Source: Planctomycetota bacterium (lineage in GTDB: Bacteria; Planctomycetota; Planctomycetia; Pirellulales; Pirellulaceae). From it: DNA of 21,420 nucleotides. Below the pieces are notes generated by a model. It was not told where the DNA came from, searched no databases, and was given only the letters and a program-made list of their open reading frames with translations. Position 1 is the first letter of the stretch. Every line of letters starts with the position of its first letter. Below are positions 8,913 through 16,097 of this stretch, piece after piece. The DNA is taken from NCBI GenBank assembly GCA_026692885.1, contig JAPLNJ010000972.1:1-21420 (forward strand), written 5' to 3'. A program made the position numbers and the translations under genes.

Positions 8913-9056
8913 GACGTCGGGACGTCGACGATGGAGCGATTGCCAAGGAGGCGGCGTTTCGCCTCATCTGCCCACACGCTGGAAGCGACTGGGCAGGCGA
9001 GGCAGTCGGAGTCTGCAGAGCTGTCGTGACGGATATCAAGAGCAAGAGAAAACCTA

Positions 9057-9096
9057 CGAAAAAAGCCTTTCGTAACTCGTTGTTACAAAAGGCTTT
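9057..9096 (-). terminator. Intrinsic terminator of the tRNA-Lys locus
   Basis: On the minus strand AAAGCCTTT...GTAAC, a short loop, GTTAC...AAAGGCTTT forms a stem of 9 plus 5 bp, followed by a run of six T. It begins seven bases after the end of the tRNA-Lys 3' half and so marks the original chromosomal side of the junction. Confidence 0.75.
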
Positions 9097-9102
9097 AGGA
9101 AG

Positions 9103-9144
9103 TGCCCCCAGTTGGACTTGAACCAACAACCCTCTGATTAAGAG
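9103..9144 (-). other. 3' half of tRNA-Lys(CTT): attachment site junction
   Basis: Read on the minus strand, the segment gives an anticodon loop CTCTTAA (anticodon CTT), the 3' anticodon stem TCAGA, a variable loop, a T arm GTTGG-TTCAAGT-CCAAC, the acceptor strand TGGGGGC and discriminator A, with no encoded CCA. Upstream of the loop the sequence is TTCCA, which cannot pair with TCAGA, and no D arm or 5' acceptor (expected GCCCCCA) follows. The tRNA is therefore split exactly at the anticodon loop, the usual crossover for tyrosine recombinases. The integrase gene begins 86 bp away. The element lies to the right and should rebuild an intact tRNA-Lys at its other end. Confidence 0.85.
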
Positions 9145-9199
9145 TGGAATGCACTTGACGCTATTTCCCTGAGTATTTCTACTGTTAGTGGGCTTATGG

Positions 9200-9218
9200 T
9201 ACAGAATTGATACAGAAT
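9200..9218 (+). repeat. Direct repeat TACAGAAT upstream of integrase
   Basis: Two copies of TACAGAAT start 11 bases apart (9200 and 9211) between the attachment site and the integrase start. Repeats about one helical turn apart beside an att site could be integrase arm-type sites or a regulator's operator. No binding evidence is available. Confidence 0.3.
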
Positions 9219-9229
9219 CGGAGACAATC

Positions 9230-10306
9230 ATGGCTCGACAACCGAAACCTTGGTACTGGGAAGATCGGGGGGAGTGGTATGTCACCATCAATCGGGTTCG
9301 GCATCGCCTTGGGGAGGACAAGAAGGCCGCCACAGCGAAGTTTCACGAGCTGATGTCGGGGAAGCGGACGCAGGTCCAATCGGATGCCGTTTCGGCGGTG
9401 CTCGATCAGTTCCTGTCGTGGACCGAAGCCCATCGAAGTCCCAAGACCTACCGTGGGTACAAGGACTTCTGTCAGTCCTTCCATTCCACATTTCCCCGTC
9501 TCCGCATTTCGGAACTGAAGCCGTTCCACGTTCAGCAGTGGGCAGAGGGAAAGACCACTTGGAACGCGACCACACAACGGGGAGCCATCACGGCGCTCGT
9601 ACGAGGCATGAACTGGGCGATGAAGATGGGGCATATCGACCGGAACCCCTTGGCAGGCATCGAGAAGCCGGAGGCGAGCAAACGGGAAACGTTGATTTCG
9701 GAGGGCGAATTCAACGGGATGCTGGAACACGTGAATCAGCAGTTTCGCGACCTGCTTGTCGTCTCGTGGGAGACAGGATGCAGGCCGCAGGAGACGAAAG
9801 CTGTTGAGGCCCGGCATGTCCAGTTCGACCTGCATCGGTGGGTTCTTCCGCCTTTGGAATCGAAAGGGAAAAAGAAGCCTCGCATCGTCTACATGACACC
9901 GCGGGCTGAAGAAGTAGTGAAGCGACTGGTTGAGCAGTACCCGGAGGGGAAATTGTTTCGAAACGTGCGAGGCCGTCCTTGGACCGCCTCGTGCGTCAAG
10001 ATGACCTTCGAGCGATTGGAGGGAAAGCTCGGCACACGATACTGTCAGTACAACTTTCGGCACTCGTTCGGCCACCGGATGCTGACCGAGCGGAAGCTCG
10101 ATAGCTTGGTGGTGGCCGAATTGATGGGGCACTCTTCACCGATGATGCTCGCCACGACCTACAGCCATCTGAACGCGAATCCGGAGCACTTGCTCAAGGC
10201 CGTAGGTGCTTCAGAACAGGAAAAGGAGCCGGACGTATCCGTGCCTCCGGCTCGACGCGGCAAGTCGCAAGGTAAGCATCGACGTCAGACTCGGCGCAGC
10301 GGATAG
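9230..10306 (+). CDS. int: Tyrosine recombinase (integrase)
   Basis: A 358-residue site-specific recombinase that would integrate and excise the element at tRNA-Lys. I chose ATG 9230 because GGAG lies just upstream; an earlier in-frame start at 9188 lacks this. The N-terminus has a small AP2-like arm-binding region (WEDRGEWYVTINRVRHRLG). The SAM-like core-binding domain covers about 55-145 (LDQFLSWTEAHRSPKTYRGY), and the catalytic domain the rest. Catalytic residues visible are Arg in GCRPQE, Lys in SKGKKKPR, Arg in QYNFRHSFGHR (Tyr stands in place of the usual His of HxxR, as in many relatives), His in LMGHSS and the nucleophile Tyr311 in TTYSHL. A basic tail of 47 residues follows. It is the only plus-strand gene of the element and its 3' end overlaps the excisionase gene by 113 bp. 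Confidence 0.93.
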   Translation: MARQPKPWYWEDRGEWYVTINRVRHRLGEDKKAATAKFHELMSGKRTQVQSDAVSAVLDQFLSWTEAHRSPKTYRGYKDFCQSFHSTFPRLRISELKPFHVQQWAEGKTTWNATTQRGAITALVRGMNWAMKMGHIDRNPLAGIEKPEASKRETLISEGEFNGMLEHVNQQFRDLLVVSWETGCRPQETKAVEARHVQFDLHRWVLPPLESKGKKKPRIVYMTPRAEEVVKRLVEQYPEGKLFRNVRGRPWTASCVKMTFERLEGKLGTRYCQYNFRHSFGHRMLTERKLDSLVVAELMGHSSPMMLATTYSHLNANPEHLLKAVGASEQEKEPDVSVPPARRGKSQGKHRRQTRRSG

Positions 10307-10418
10307 CACCCCGGCCGAGACCGATGCGGTAACACGCCAACCGCCCTTGCGCTACCAGTTGGTAGACCAGGGCGGTCGACACACCGAGCCGTTCTGCCAC
10401 TTGCGACACCGTCAACAT
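10194..10418 (-). CDS. Excisionase-family (MerR-type HTH) DNA-binding protein
   Basis: A 74-residue protein almost wholly made of a winged-helix excisionase-type HTH: LTVSQVAERLGVSTALVYQL forms the first helices, then CYRIGLGRGAIR the wing and ESDVDAYLATC the last helix. Such proteins bend DNA at attachment sites and steer integrases toward excision; others act as small regulators. The start ATG at 10418 is preceded by GGAGAAGG at good spacing. The gene lies two bases after the stop of the Cys-rich ORF (10420-10593), so the pair is probably cotranscribed. Its last 37 codons are antisense to the end of the integrase gene. Given that position, a recombination directionality role is likely but inferred. 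Confidence 0.8.
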   Translation of the reverse strand: MLTVSQVAERLGVSTALVYQLVAQGRLACYRIGLGRGAIRCAESDVDAYLATCRVEPEARIRPAPFPVLKHLRP

Positions 10419-10419
10419 G

Positions 10420-10593
10420 TCACACCTTCTCCGCCACTTCGCTTCTGGCGGTGAGCGTCTGCATCTTCACGGTCCTCTTGAGGTCATTCCAGCACAGCCG
10501 GATGACCGGGCCGTTGTCCGTCTGCCCCTCGCAACACTCCTTCTCGCACCAATTACAGGTGGCGCTGTCGATCACATTCCTGGTGGCCATCAT
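10420..10593 (-). CDS. Small Cys-rich protein, possible zinc-binding
   Basis: A 57-residue hypothetical protein. Starts at 10593 or 10590 (adjacent ATG codons) both follow AAGGA. The frame stays open upstream to 10737, but that part lacks a comparable start signal and reads less like protein. The sequence contains TCNWCEKECC and RLCWNDL, giving a C-x2-C-x3-C-C pattern plus a further Cys, compatible with a small metal-binding fold. It ends two bases before the excisionase start and likely shares its transcript. I do not recognise the family. The 263 bp upstream (10594-10856) show no other gene. Confidence 0.5.
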   Translation of the reverse strand: MMATRNVIDSATCNWCEKECCEGQTDNGPVIRLCWNDLKRTVKMQTLTARSEVAEKV

Positions 10594-10856
10594 GGAATCC
10601 TTGTTTTCGAATAAATGGATAACGATGCGTTGGAAATGCTTCTCCGGAAAGGTGGCTGGTAACCGTCCACGACGCTTGGCGGGAACGCGAGGCATCTGAG
10701 ACGGTTGGACAGCTTGAACTGTCGGATGGCGGAACATTGGCGTTCGAGTTGTCGGCGAGGCACGCTTGTGGGTTCTCTGTGGTCAGGAGTCAGTCTCAAG
10801 GTGGAGGCCGGCGGCGTGCAATAAACCGATCGGCCTCGATGGGGCAAAACAAATCG

Positions 10857-11819
10857 TCACGTAGCTGCTCGCAGTTGGCGGTGGTCGGTTTGACCGACGA
10901 GCACGGTGCGTTCTGCGTTGGTGACAGTCACGTCGAAGTAGGGCCGGCCAGCAGATTCGAACTTGCTGACGCCGGAAACAAGGGACCAAATCTGCTCTTT
11001 TGACAGACCAAGCCGCAGCAAGTCACAGACGATGGCGAAGTCCCGCCGGCTTCGATCCCGACACGGGCGGTCGAGCCGGCTGATGAGCGCTGCCGCCTCG
11101 GCTTGGACGGCCCCGGGCTCGACCGCTGGCTGTGGACACGGTCCGGCCACCTGCGGCGGCGTTCCGTTTTCGACTGCCGCCATCCATGGGGCGAAAGCGT
11201 CCAATGGATAGCGCAGTTCCGGATCGCAGGCACAGAGCGTGCAGGGCAACGGCCGTCGGCCACTGCGGGCATCCTTGTAGTTGAGAGTCCCCGGCGGACG
11301 CAGTACCCGCGACAAATTCTGGACGTGGTCCCCACCAAAGCTGCGGTAGAAGTTCGAGAGCATGGCCCCCAACCGCGATCGCTCTGCGTGGGAGGTCAGG
11401 TCTTGCTGCAACAGCCAGTAACCGTGGATTCCCGAACCGCTGCTGATGACAATCGAGGGGCGGGGGATTCCGGCCTCGCTCCAACGTCTGCGCACCTCCT
11501 CGGCAGTGACTCGGTCGATGTCGCACCAGACGCAACGAACCGTCTGGATGCTCTGATCGTCGGCGTCGCCCACCTTGGCCCGCGGGCAAACCCCGAAGTA
11601 GATGTTGGCCCGCTCGCGTCTCGCGAATGTGGTGAGATCGCCATGCCTGGCGATGACTTCGTCGGGCCGCAGCCATTCCGCGGATCGCACAACGCGGCTA
11701 CGTTTCTTGCTCTGCGATAGCCAGCTCTCAATGAACCGTAGTTCGATCAATTCCTCCCGTAGAAACAGGGCCGAGAGGAACTGTTCAAGCTGCTGACGGG
11801 CTGTCTGCGGCTTGGTCAT
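10857..11819 (-). CDS. RepB-type DNA primase (AEP superfamily)
   Basis: A 320-residue protein resembling the archaeo-eukaryotic primases of plasmids and integrated elements, which synthesise primers for element replication. Visible motifs are NIYFGVCPR (strand before the active site), VRCVWCDIDR with the paired acidic metal ligands DxD, SSGSGIHGYWLL with the motif II His, and LSRVLRPPGTLNYK near 190-205. The C-terminal 75 residues (DFAIVCDLLRLGLSKEQIWSL) look like a helical PriCT-type cap. GGAGG precedes ATG 11819. The gene lies 68 bp downstream of the ribonucleotide reductase gene on the same strand, separated by a hairpin. A helicase domain is absent, so it would rely on another helicase. 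Confidence 0.75.
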   Translation of the reverse strand: MTKPQTARQQLEQFLSALFLREELIELRFIESWLSQSKKRSRVVRSAEWLRPDEVIARHGDLTTFARRERANIYFGVCPRAKVGDADDQSIQTVRCVWCDIDRVTAEEVRRRWSEAGIPRPSIVISSGSGIHGYWLLQQDLTSHAERSRLGAMLSNFYRSFGGDHVQNLSRVLRPPGTLNYKDARSGRRPLPCTLCACDPELRYPLDAFAPWMAAVENGTPPQVAGPCPQPAVEPGAVQAEAAALISRLDRPCRDRSRRDFAIVCDLLRLGLSKEQIWSLVSGVSKFESAGRPYFDVTVTNAERTVLVGQTDHRQLRAAT

Positions 11820-11854
11820 GGGATTCCTCCGAAATAAAGGTGCTTAGGAAACCG

Positions 11855-11881
11855 GCCTGGCTGCTCGTTGAGCCGCCAGGC
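11855..11881. terminator. Hairpin between ribonucleotide reductase and primase genes
   Basis: GCCTGGC, a 13-nt loop and GCCAGGC form a perfect 7-bp stem just after the reductase stop codon. On the minus strand it is followed by CGGTTTCC, so it is at most a weak terminator or an mRNA end stabiliser. Confidence 0.4.
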
Positions 11882-11887
11882 GGAGAA

Positions 11888-14326
11888 TCAACACATCGAA
11901 TAGCCACAAGCGTGGCACTTCAGGCAGCCTTCCTCAAAGGCGAGCGTTCCAGACGAATCGCACTCGGGACACTTGATCTTGAAGATGGCTTCCTGTTGGC
12001 GGTCCTGCGAAGCGACGGCGGGTCGCTCCGGTGGTCGAAGTGATTTCACGCGACCGGAAAGTAGCGCCGGCAGGCCCTCGCGTTCCTTCGCGGTCAGGTA
12101 CTTCCGAAGGGCTTGCGCGAGTCCATCGCCCAAGGACTTGATCCGTCCATCCTTGGACGGCACGGACAAGCTGGACCCGATTCCGTCAAGTTGGTCGATG
12201 ACGGTCCTGATGTCGCCGTCGCAACGGAGGAGCAGGGAAATCAGCCGACAGATCGCTTCCAAGTCGGAGTTGGCAAGGTCGCCACCTTTTCCCAGTTGGG
12301 CGAAGACTTCGCGCTCGCGTCCGGTCTCCGGATCGACGCTGATATGGAGGTGCATGTTTCCGAATGGCGTCGGCTGACGGAGCCGCACGGAAGGGATCAC
12401 CTCGGGGAGCTTCAAGGGTCGAACTGGACTCGCCTCCGGCGGTGTCTCGCGCGTCCCTGCCGCCCCGCTGGAGAGTGCCATCGGCTGGAGCGGTCGGGCG
12501 CCGTCGCGGTAGACTGTGATGCCCTTGCACTTCAGCTTGTAGGCAAGAATGTACGCCTTCTCGACGTCCTGGACTGAGGCGTCCGCGGGAAGGTTGATGG
12601 TCTTGCTGACCGCGGCATCCGTATGACGCTGCCAGGCGGCCTGCATGCGAACGTGCCATTCGGGGCTGACGTCGCGGGCGGTACGAAACACGGACTTGAG
12701 CTGCTGGGGCAGATCGTCGAGATCCTGGATCGACCCGCGTGCAGCCGCGTCTTGGAGAATCCGGTCCGCCTTCTGTTCGTCCTTGAACTGCTGACGCAAG
12801 ACGCGTTGGAAGATCGGGTTCACCTCGACCAACTTCTTGCCACCGAGGACGTGCCTCGTGAAGGCCAGCGAGAACAGCGGCTCAATGCCGGACGAGCAGC
12901 CGGCGATGATCGAGATCGTCCCCGTTGGGGCGATGGTCGTGACCTGGGCGTTTCTCATGGGCTTCCCGCCATGCTGCGTGTCCCACACGCTACCTTTCCA
13001 GCTGGGGAACGATCCGCGAGACTCAGCCAGTTGCTGGCTGGCGGCCCAGCCGGTTTCCCTGATGAAGGAACCCAAACGTTCCGCGAGGGTTATCGCCTCG
13101 TCCGAGTCGTAGGGGATTCCAAGCTCAAAGAGGAGATCCGCAAACCCCATCACGCCCAGGCCAATCTTCCTCGTGGCGAGAGAAGCGTCGTGAATCTCCT
13201 CGGTCGGATACTTGTTCACCTCCACGACGTTGTCGAGAAAGCGAACGGCAAGAACGACCGTCTGCCTGAGACGTTCCCAATCGACTCGGTCTGCAGGGGA
13301 ACCGCCTGAACGAGGGTCGCATAAGGCGGCCAGGTTGATCGAACCGAGGTTGCAGGCCTCATACGGCAAGAGTGGTTGTTCACCACAGGGATTCGTCGCC
13401 TGAATGCTTCCAAGCTGGGGCGTTGGGTTGTGTCGGTTGACCTCGTCGATGAAGACAAGACCGGGATCACCCAGCCCCCAGGCGCACTGCACGATCCGAC
13501 CCCAAACCTCACGAACGGTGAAGTGGCGGCCGTTTATGGTTGCTGGCGGCGTATGGTAATCCGCCGTGCCGGTGTCCTTCGACATTGCGCCTGACTGACC
13601 GGTGTGCGGGTTGACCACGGCGTGGACCTTGTGCGGGTCCCCGTTCAGAGCAGCCATGAAGTCGTCGGTCATGGCCACGGACAGGTTGTAGTTGGTGAGT
13701 TGCGTGGGATCGGACTTGATGCCGATGAATGCCAGAATGTCCGGGTGGTCCACTCGCATGATGCCCATGTTGGCCCCACGGCGAAATGCTCCCTGCTGGA
13801 TGGCATCCGTCACACCGGACAGCATCCGCAAGAAGGACAGCGGACCGTCGGTCGTCCCACCGGACGAGCGAACAATCGAGCCTTTCGGGCGTAACCCGGA
13901 CAAGTCCACGCCTGTACCGCCGCCGGCACGTTGTACGAGAGCCATTTGCCGTGCGGCTTCCATGATCTCCGGGATTGAATCCCCGAGCGGGAGCACGAAA
14001 CAGGCCGAAAGCATGCCCAGGCGTCGGCCTGCGTTCATCAGCGTGGGCGAATTCGGAAGAAATGTTCTACTTGCCATGAGCTGGTAGAACTCCTGCTCGA
14101 TCCGCTCGCACTGCTCGGCAGTAGCCCCCCAGCTTTCCTCGGGAGCGATGATGGCCCTGGCGACGCGGCGAAACAGGTCGGTCGGCGTCTCCGCGATTCG
14201 TCCTTCGTGATCCCGCATGAGATAACGGTCCTCCAGGACAGTGATGGCGTTGGAGCTCAAGTCTGGCACCAACTGGGCAGGCAATTCCTGCGATGGAGAC
14301 AGTGTCGTAGAGAGCGTCGTAGACAT
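11888..14326 (-). CDS. nrdJ: Adenosylcobalamin-dependent (class II) ribonucleotide reductase
   Basis: An 812-residue class II enzyme that reduces ribonucleotides to deoxyribonucleotides using a cobalamin-derived radical, with no oxygen or NrdB partner needed. SPTLMNAG and LSACFVLP (Cys109) give the first redox Cys. NPCGEQ gives Asn312, the thiyl Cys314 and Glu316, equivalent to E. coli NrdA N437/C439/E441. EACNLGSINL gives the partner Cys325. GCSSGIEPLFSLAFTR forms the later barrel loop. After residue 640 a TSCPD-like module follows (TPFGNMHLHIS, EVFAQLGKGG). The C-terminus is a Cys-rich ribbon with CPEC at 786-789, CHAC at 804-807 and Cys812 at the very end, the tail that re-reduces the active site. 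No ATP-cone is evident at the N-terminus. AGGAGG precedes ATG 14326. All key residues are present. It is unusual as cargo of an integrated element. Confidence 0.93.
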   Translation of the reverse strand: MSTTLSTTLSPSQELPAQLVPDLSSNAITVLEDRYLMRDHEGRIAETPTDLFRRVARAIIAPEESWGATAEQCERIEQEFYQLMASRTFLPNSPTLMNAGRRLGMLSACFVLPLGDSIPEIMEAARQMALVQRAGGGTGVDLSGLRPKGSIVRSSGGTTDGPLSFLRMLSGVTDAIQQGAFRRGANMGIMRVDHPDILAFIGIKSDPTQLTNYNLSVAMTDDFMAALNGDPHKVHAVVNPHTGQSGAMSKDTGTADYHTPPATINGRHFTVREVWGRIVQCAWGLGDPGLVFIDEVNRHNPTPQLGSIQATNPCGEQPLLPYEACNLGSINLAALCDPRSGGSPADRVDWERLRQTVVLAVRFLDNVVEVNKYPTEEIHDASLATRKIGLGVMGFADLLFELGIPYDSDEAITLAERLGSFIRETGWAASQQLAESRGSFPSWKGSVWDTQHGGKPMRNAQVTTIAPTGTISIIAGCSSGIEPLFSLAFTRHVLGGKKLVEVNPIFQRVLRQQFKDEQKADRILQDAAARGSIQDLDDLPQQLKSVFRTARDVSPEWHVRMQAAWQRHTDAAVSKTINLPADASVQDVEKAYILAYKLKCKGITVYRDGARPLQPMALSSGAAGTRETPPEASPVRPLKLPEVIPSVRLRQPTPFGNMHLHISVDPETGREREVFAQLGKGGDLANSDLEAICRLISLLLRCDGDIRTVIDQLDGIGSSLSVPSKDGRIKSLGDGLAQALRKYLTAKEREGLPALLSGRVKSLRPPERPAVASQDRQQEAIFKIKCPECDSSGTLAFEEGCLKCHACGYSMC

Positions 14327-14351
14327 AGGATTCCTCCTGCTAATAACCTGG

Positions 14352-14375
14352 AAAAAAACCGATGCACGCCACCGG
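14352..14375 (-). terminator. Terminator-like hairpin upstream of nrdJ (possible attenuator)
   Basis: On the minus strand CCGGTG, loop GCGTG, CATCGG form a 6-bp stem with one G-U pair, extendable by G-U and A-U pairs and followed by seven T. The T tract ends 25 bases before the nrdJ start. There is almost no room for a promoter between it and the ribosome site, so if it terminates, it must be regulated by read-through. A competing stem GGCT-cga-AGCC overlaps its 5' side. I found no cobalamin riboswitch signature next to it. Confidence 0.5.
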
Positions 14376-14710
14376 CTTCGAGCCAGGACAGAACGTCGCG
14401 GCTGAAAGTCGGCGGTTGAAACGTCTACCCGTGCAATCGTGGAAAAGAGCGTGGGATGAGAAGAAACGCCGATAACCGACGTCTCGCCCGGACCCTAGCA
14501 CGTTTCGGAATGAACTGCAAAACTTGTCGGAGAGAATCAGATAATCCCTTGAAAGAATTCGGTTCTTTGAGACGCGCGCAGAGTGTGGTGATGGGGCCGG
14601 GACGGAATGGGCGTTGGCTGCTCGCCAGGACGTGGCTGAGCGGCTTTGGGTCTGAGTGTGCACCTGGTCATCGTCGCGTCGCGCACGCCCAGAATGGAAA
14701 CGATGGGTAG
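14376..14710. other. Leader region of nrdJ, no gene seen
   Basis: The 335 bases between the attenuator-like hairpin and the next gene hold no convincing coding frame. A weak minus-strand promoter is possible: TTGCAG (14515-14520) and TAGGGT (14492-14497) with 17-bp spacing, though the second box matches consensus at only three positions. AAAGAA and TTCTTT form a small inverted repeat at 14552-14568. Confidence 0.3.
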
Positions 14711-14944
14711 TCATGATTTGGTTGGCTGAGAGTTACGGAAGATCCAGGTGTGGGCTTCGTCGAGAGCCAGCCGGAGCAACGGGATTTCATCGCGGCCGAA
14801 GCGGCTCGATTCCTTCCAGACATCGCCGTTGCGGAACAGCCGAGTCACCGCGATGGTGTGTCGCAGTCCGGAGCGAGTGCGTTTTCGCCAGATGCGGACC
14901 TTGATCAGGCCGCGGCGGAGTTCGTGTATTGGCTTTCCTGGCAT
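14711..14944 (-). CDS. Small element-borne protein, family A (paralogue of 16137-16394)
   Basis: A 77-residue protein of unknown function. It is clearly related to the 85-residue protein at 16137-16394: both read KP[IV]HE[IL]R.G.I...IW, then VTRL[FY] followed by GD.WK.S, then RD[DE][IL]P and finally A..WI. The predicted fold is four beta strands followed by a long C-terminal helix, reminiscent of PC4/YdbC-type single-strand nucleic acid binders, but that is inference without any search. The start at 14944 follows GGAG by nine bases, inside the end of the upstream gene (3-bp gap to 14948), so the two are probably translationally linked. Confidence 0.65.
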   Translation of the reverse strand: MPGKPIHELRRGLIKVRIWRKRTRSGLRHTIAVTRLFRNGDVWKESSRFGRDEIPLLRLALDEAHTWIFRNSQPTKS

Positions 14945-14947
14945 GGT

Positions 14948-15259
14948 TCATGTCTCCGTTCGGGTGATGCCGTCAAGCTTGGCGGCGAGATTTGCGAGCG
15001 CACGGCGCTGGCGGGTCGGGATACAGCCGTCATCGGCGAGAGTCGCCGCCAAGACCTGGCAGAGCTTTACGAGATCCTGCACGTCGGTGGGCCGGAGGAG
15101 TTGCTCAACGTGGCCATCGCGGCCGTTCATGCGATAGACGTTGAACCGATAGGACCACCCCGCTCGTTCATCGCCGGCCTTCCAGACCGCAGAAACGAGC
15201 TGGCCAGCGCCCAGCATGGCGTAAGGCTTCGACGTAGTCGGTGGCATATTGCGTGGCAT
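14948..15259 (-). CDS. Small element-borne protein, distant relative of family A
   Basis: A 103-residue hypothetical protein. Its first 60 residues follow the same plan as the family A proteins (KPYAMLGAGQLVSAVWK, then WSYRFNVYRM, then PTDVQDLVKL as the helix), but identity is low. The tail LADDGCIPTRQRRALANL is basic. The start at 15259 has no strong ribosome site; Met5 is an alternative. The gene is followed after 3 bp by the 77-residue gene. A nucleic-acid-binding role is possible only by analogy. Confidence 0.6.
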   Translation of the reverse strand: MPRNMPPTTSKPYAMLGAGQLVSAVWKAGDERAGWSYRFNVYRMNGRDGHVEQLLRPTDVQDLVKLCQVLAATLADDGCIPTRQRRALANLAAKLDGITRTET

Positions 15260-15345
15260 TGTGTTTTTCGATTCTTGGTTTGTGCGTGTACTGCAAGGGA
15301 TCCGGTGAGGAAACGTTCAACGGGATGTTGAGCGAACAATAAGGA

Positions 15346-15373
15346 GGCATGGAGAGCGGTCGCTCTCCATGCC
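15346..15373. terminator. Perfect 12-bp intergenic hairpin
   Basis: GGCATGGAGAGC, a 4-nt loop and GCTCTCCATGCC pair perfectly. It sits seven bases beyond the stop codon of the 79-residue gene. On the minus strand it is followed by TCCTTATTG, a poor T tract, so it could be a terminator, processing site or stabiliser. Confidence 0.6.
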
Positions 15374-15380
15374 GGTGGGA

Positions 15381-15620
15381 TCAACCCTCTAGGTCGACGC
15401 CGTCGAGCCAGCCTTCACTGCGTGCGACATCCAACCAGCAGTCCAAGAGCCGGACTGCTTCGACTACTTTGGCAGGTGGGCGCATGCCGTCCGGATAGAA
15501 CCGGAAACGTCCAAGCTCCTCAAGAAAGTAGTGCTTGAAGATGACTATTAAGGCATCCCACAGTTCCGTTGTGGGAAGTGGTGGTTGACTCCCGATGGGT
15601 TTTGTGTTGTTTGTGTGCAT
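15381..15620 (-). CDS. Hypothetical 79-residue protein
   Basis: An acidic, mainly helical small protein with a low-complexity start (MHTNNTKPIGSQPP), a helix TELWDALIVIFKHYFLEEL, then FRFYPDGMRPPAKVVEAV and DCWLDVARSEGWLDG. The start at 15620 is preceded by GAGGAG nine bases upstream. The frame continues further upstream without a better start, and that part overlaps the preceding gene. Hairpins flank it on both sides. I do not recognise the family. Confidence 0.6.
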   Translation of the reverse strand: MHTNNTKPIGSQPPLPTTELWDALIVIFKHYFLEELGRFRFYPDGMRPPAKVVEAVRLLDCWLDVARSEGWLDGVDLEG

Positions 15621-15659
15621 GTGTCTTTCTCCTCGTAATGGCTGCTGAGTTATAAGCAA

Positions 15660-15751
15660 GGGACATCCGCAGCCGTTGCATGTCCCTCCGCGACGTGGAT
15701 GCGTCGCGGCGAGACACGAGGGGAGAAAGGCCGGCTGGCGAACCAGCCGGC
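15660..15751. repeat. Three successive hairpins in a 172-bp gap
   Basis: Between the 79- and 94-residue genes lie three perfect inverted repeats. They are GGGACAT/ATGTCCC (15660-15686), CCGCGAC/GTCGCGG (15688-15709) and GCCGGCTGG/CCAGCCGGC with a 4-nt loop (15730-15751). The last one reads UUCG in its loop on the minus strand and is followed by CTTTCT, so it may terminate the 94-residue gene. The gap holds no gene. Confidence 0.55.
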
Positions 15752-15792
15752 AGAAAACCAGGTGTAAAACCTGCAGTAAAACCGGTTGCCGG

Positions 15793-16077
15793 TCAGTACT
15801 CTTCCGGCAGCAGGATGGTCGTGACGGAACGATCGTGTTCAGTGATGATCCAGAACTTCGTTCCGCGCGGAGTTGCATAGCTGGATAGGAGACGAAACCC
15901 GTGTTCAAGCGAGAATTCGTTCTCCTTCCGGTCATCCTCGTCCACATCACCCCAGTCGCCCGCCACGTGGCGAGCAAGGCCTTCCAAGACTTCGTCTTGC
16001 GACAACTCGGACTGCGCTCCGGAAGTGATCACGATTCTTCCTGTCCAGAACTTCCCTTGGGCGATTATCAGCGTCAT
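15793..16077 (-). CDS. Conserved mobile-element accessory protein (94 residues)
   Basis: The start at 16077 is supported by GGAGG at ideal spacing; longer frames start inside the upstream hairpin. The sequence runs FWTGRIVITSGAQ, ARHVAGDWGDVDEDDRKENE, EHGFRLLSSY, then KFWIITEHDRSVTTILLPEE. I recognise this pattern as a small hypothetical family often annotated 'plasmid-related protein' on plasmids and integrated elements across phyla. Its biochemical role is not known to me. Its presence supports the mobile nature of the region. Confidence 0.75.
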   Translation of the reverse strand: MTLIIAQGKFWTGRIVITSGAQSELSQDEVLEGLARHVAGDWGDVDEDDRKENEFSLEHGFRLLSSYATPRGTKFWIITEHDRSVTTILLPEEY

Positions 16078-16097
16078 GGCTTGATCCTCCATGAAGG

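Noticed and set aside
9103..9144. Complete tRNA gene
   Set aside because: The D arm, 5' acceptor strand and 5' anticodon stem are missing; only the 3' half is present.
14327..14710. Cobalamin riboswitch upstream of nrdJ
   Set aside because: The B12 box and the conserved GCCACTG-type core were not found in the minus-strand leader; only a terminator-like hairpin is present.
14327..14710. NrdR boxes for nrdJ control
   Set aside because: No pair of palindromic ACA-AT-rich-TGT sequences is visible.
14340..14714. 124-residue minus-strand frame upstream of nrdJ
   Set aside because: Ser/Arg/His-rich shadow-like composition, and it runs through the terminator-like hairpin to the nrdJ ribosome site.
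15660..15751. CRISPR array or small repeat array
   Set aside because: The three hairpins differ in sequence and have no constant repeat or spacer length.
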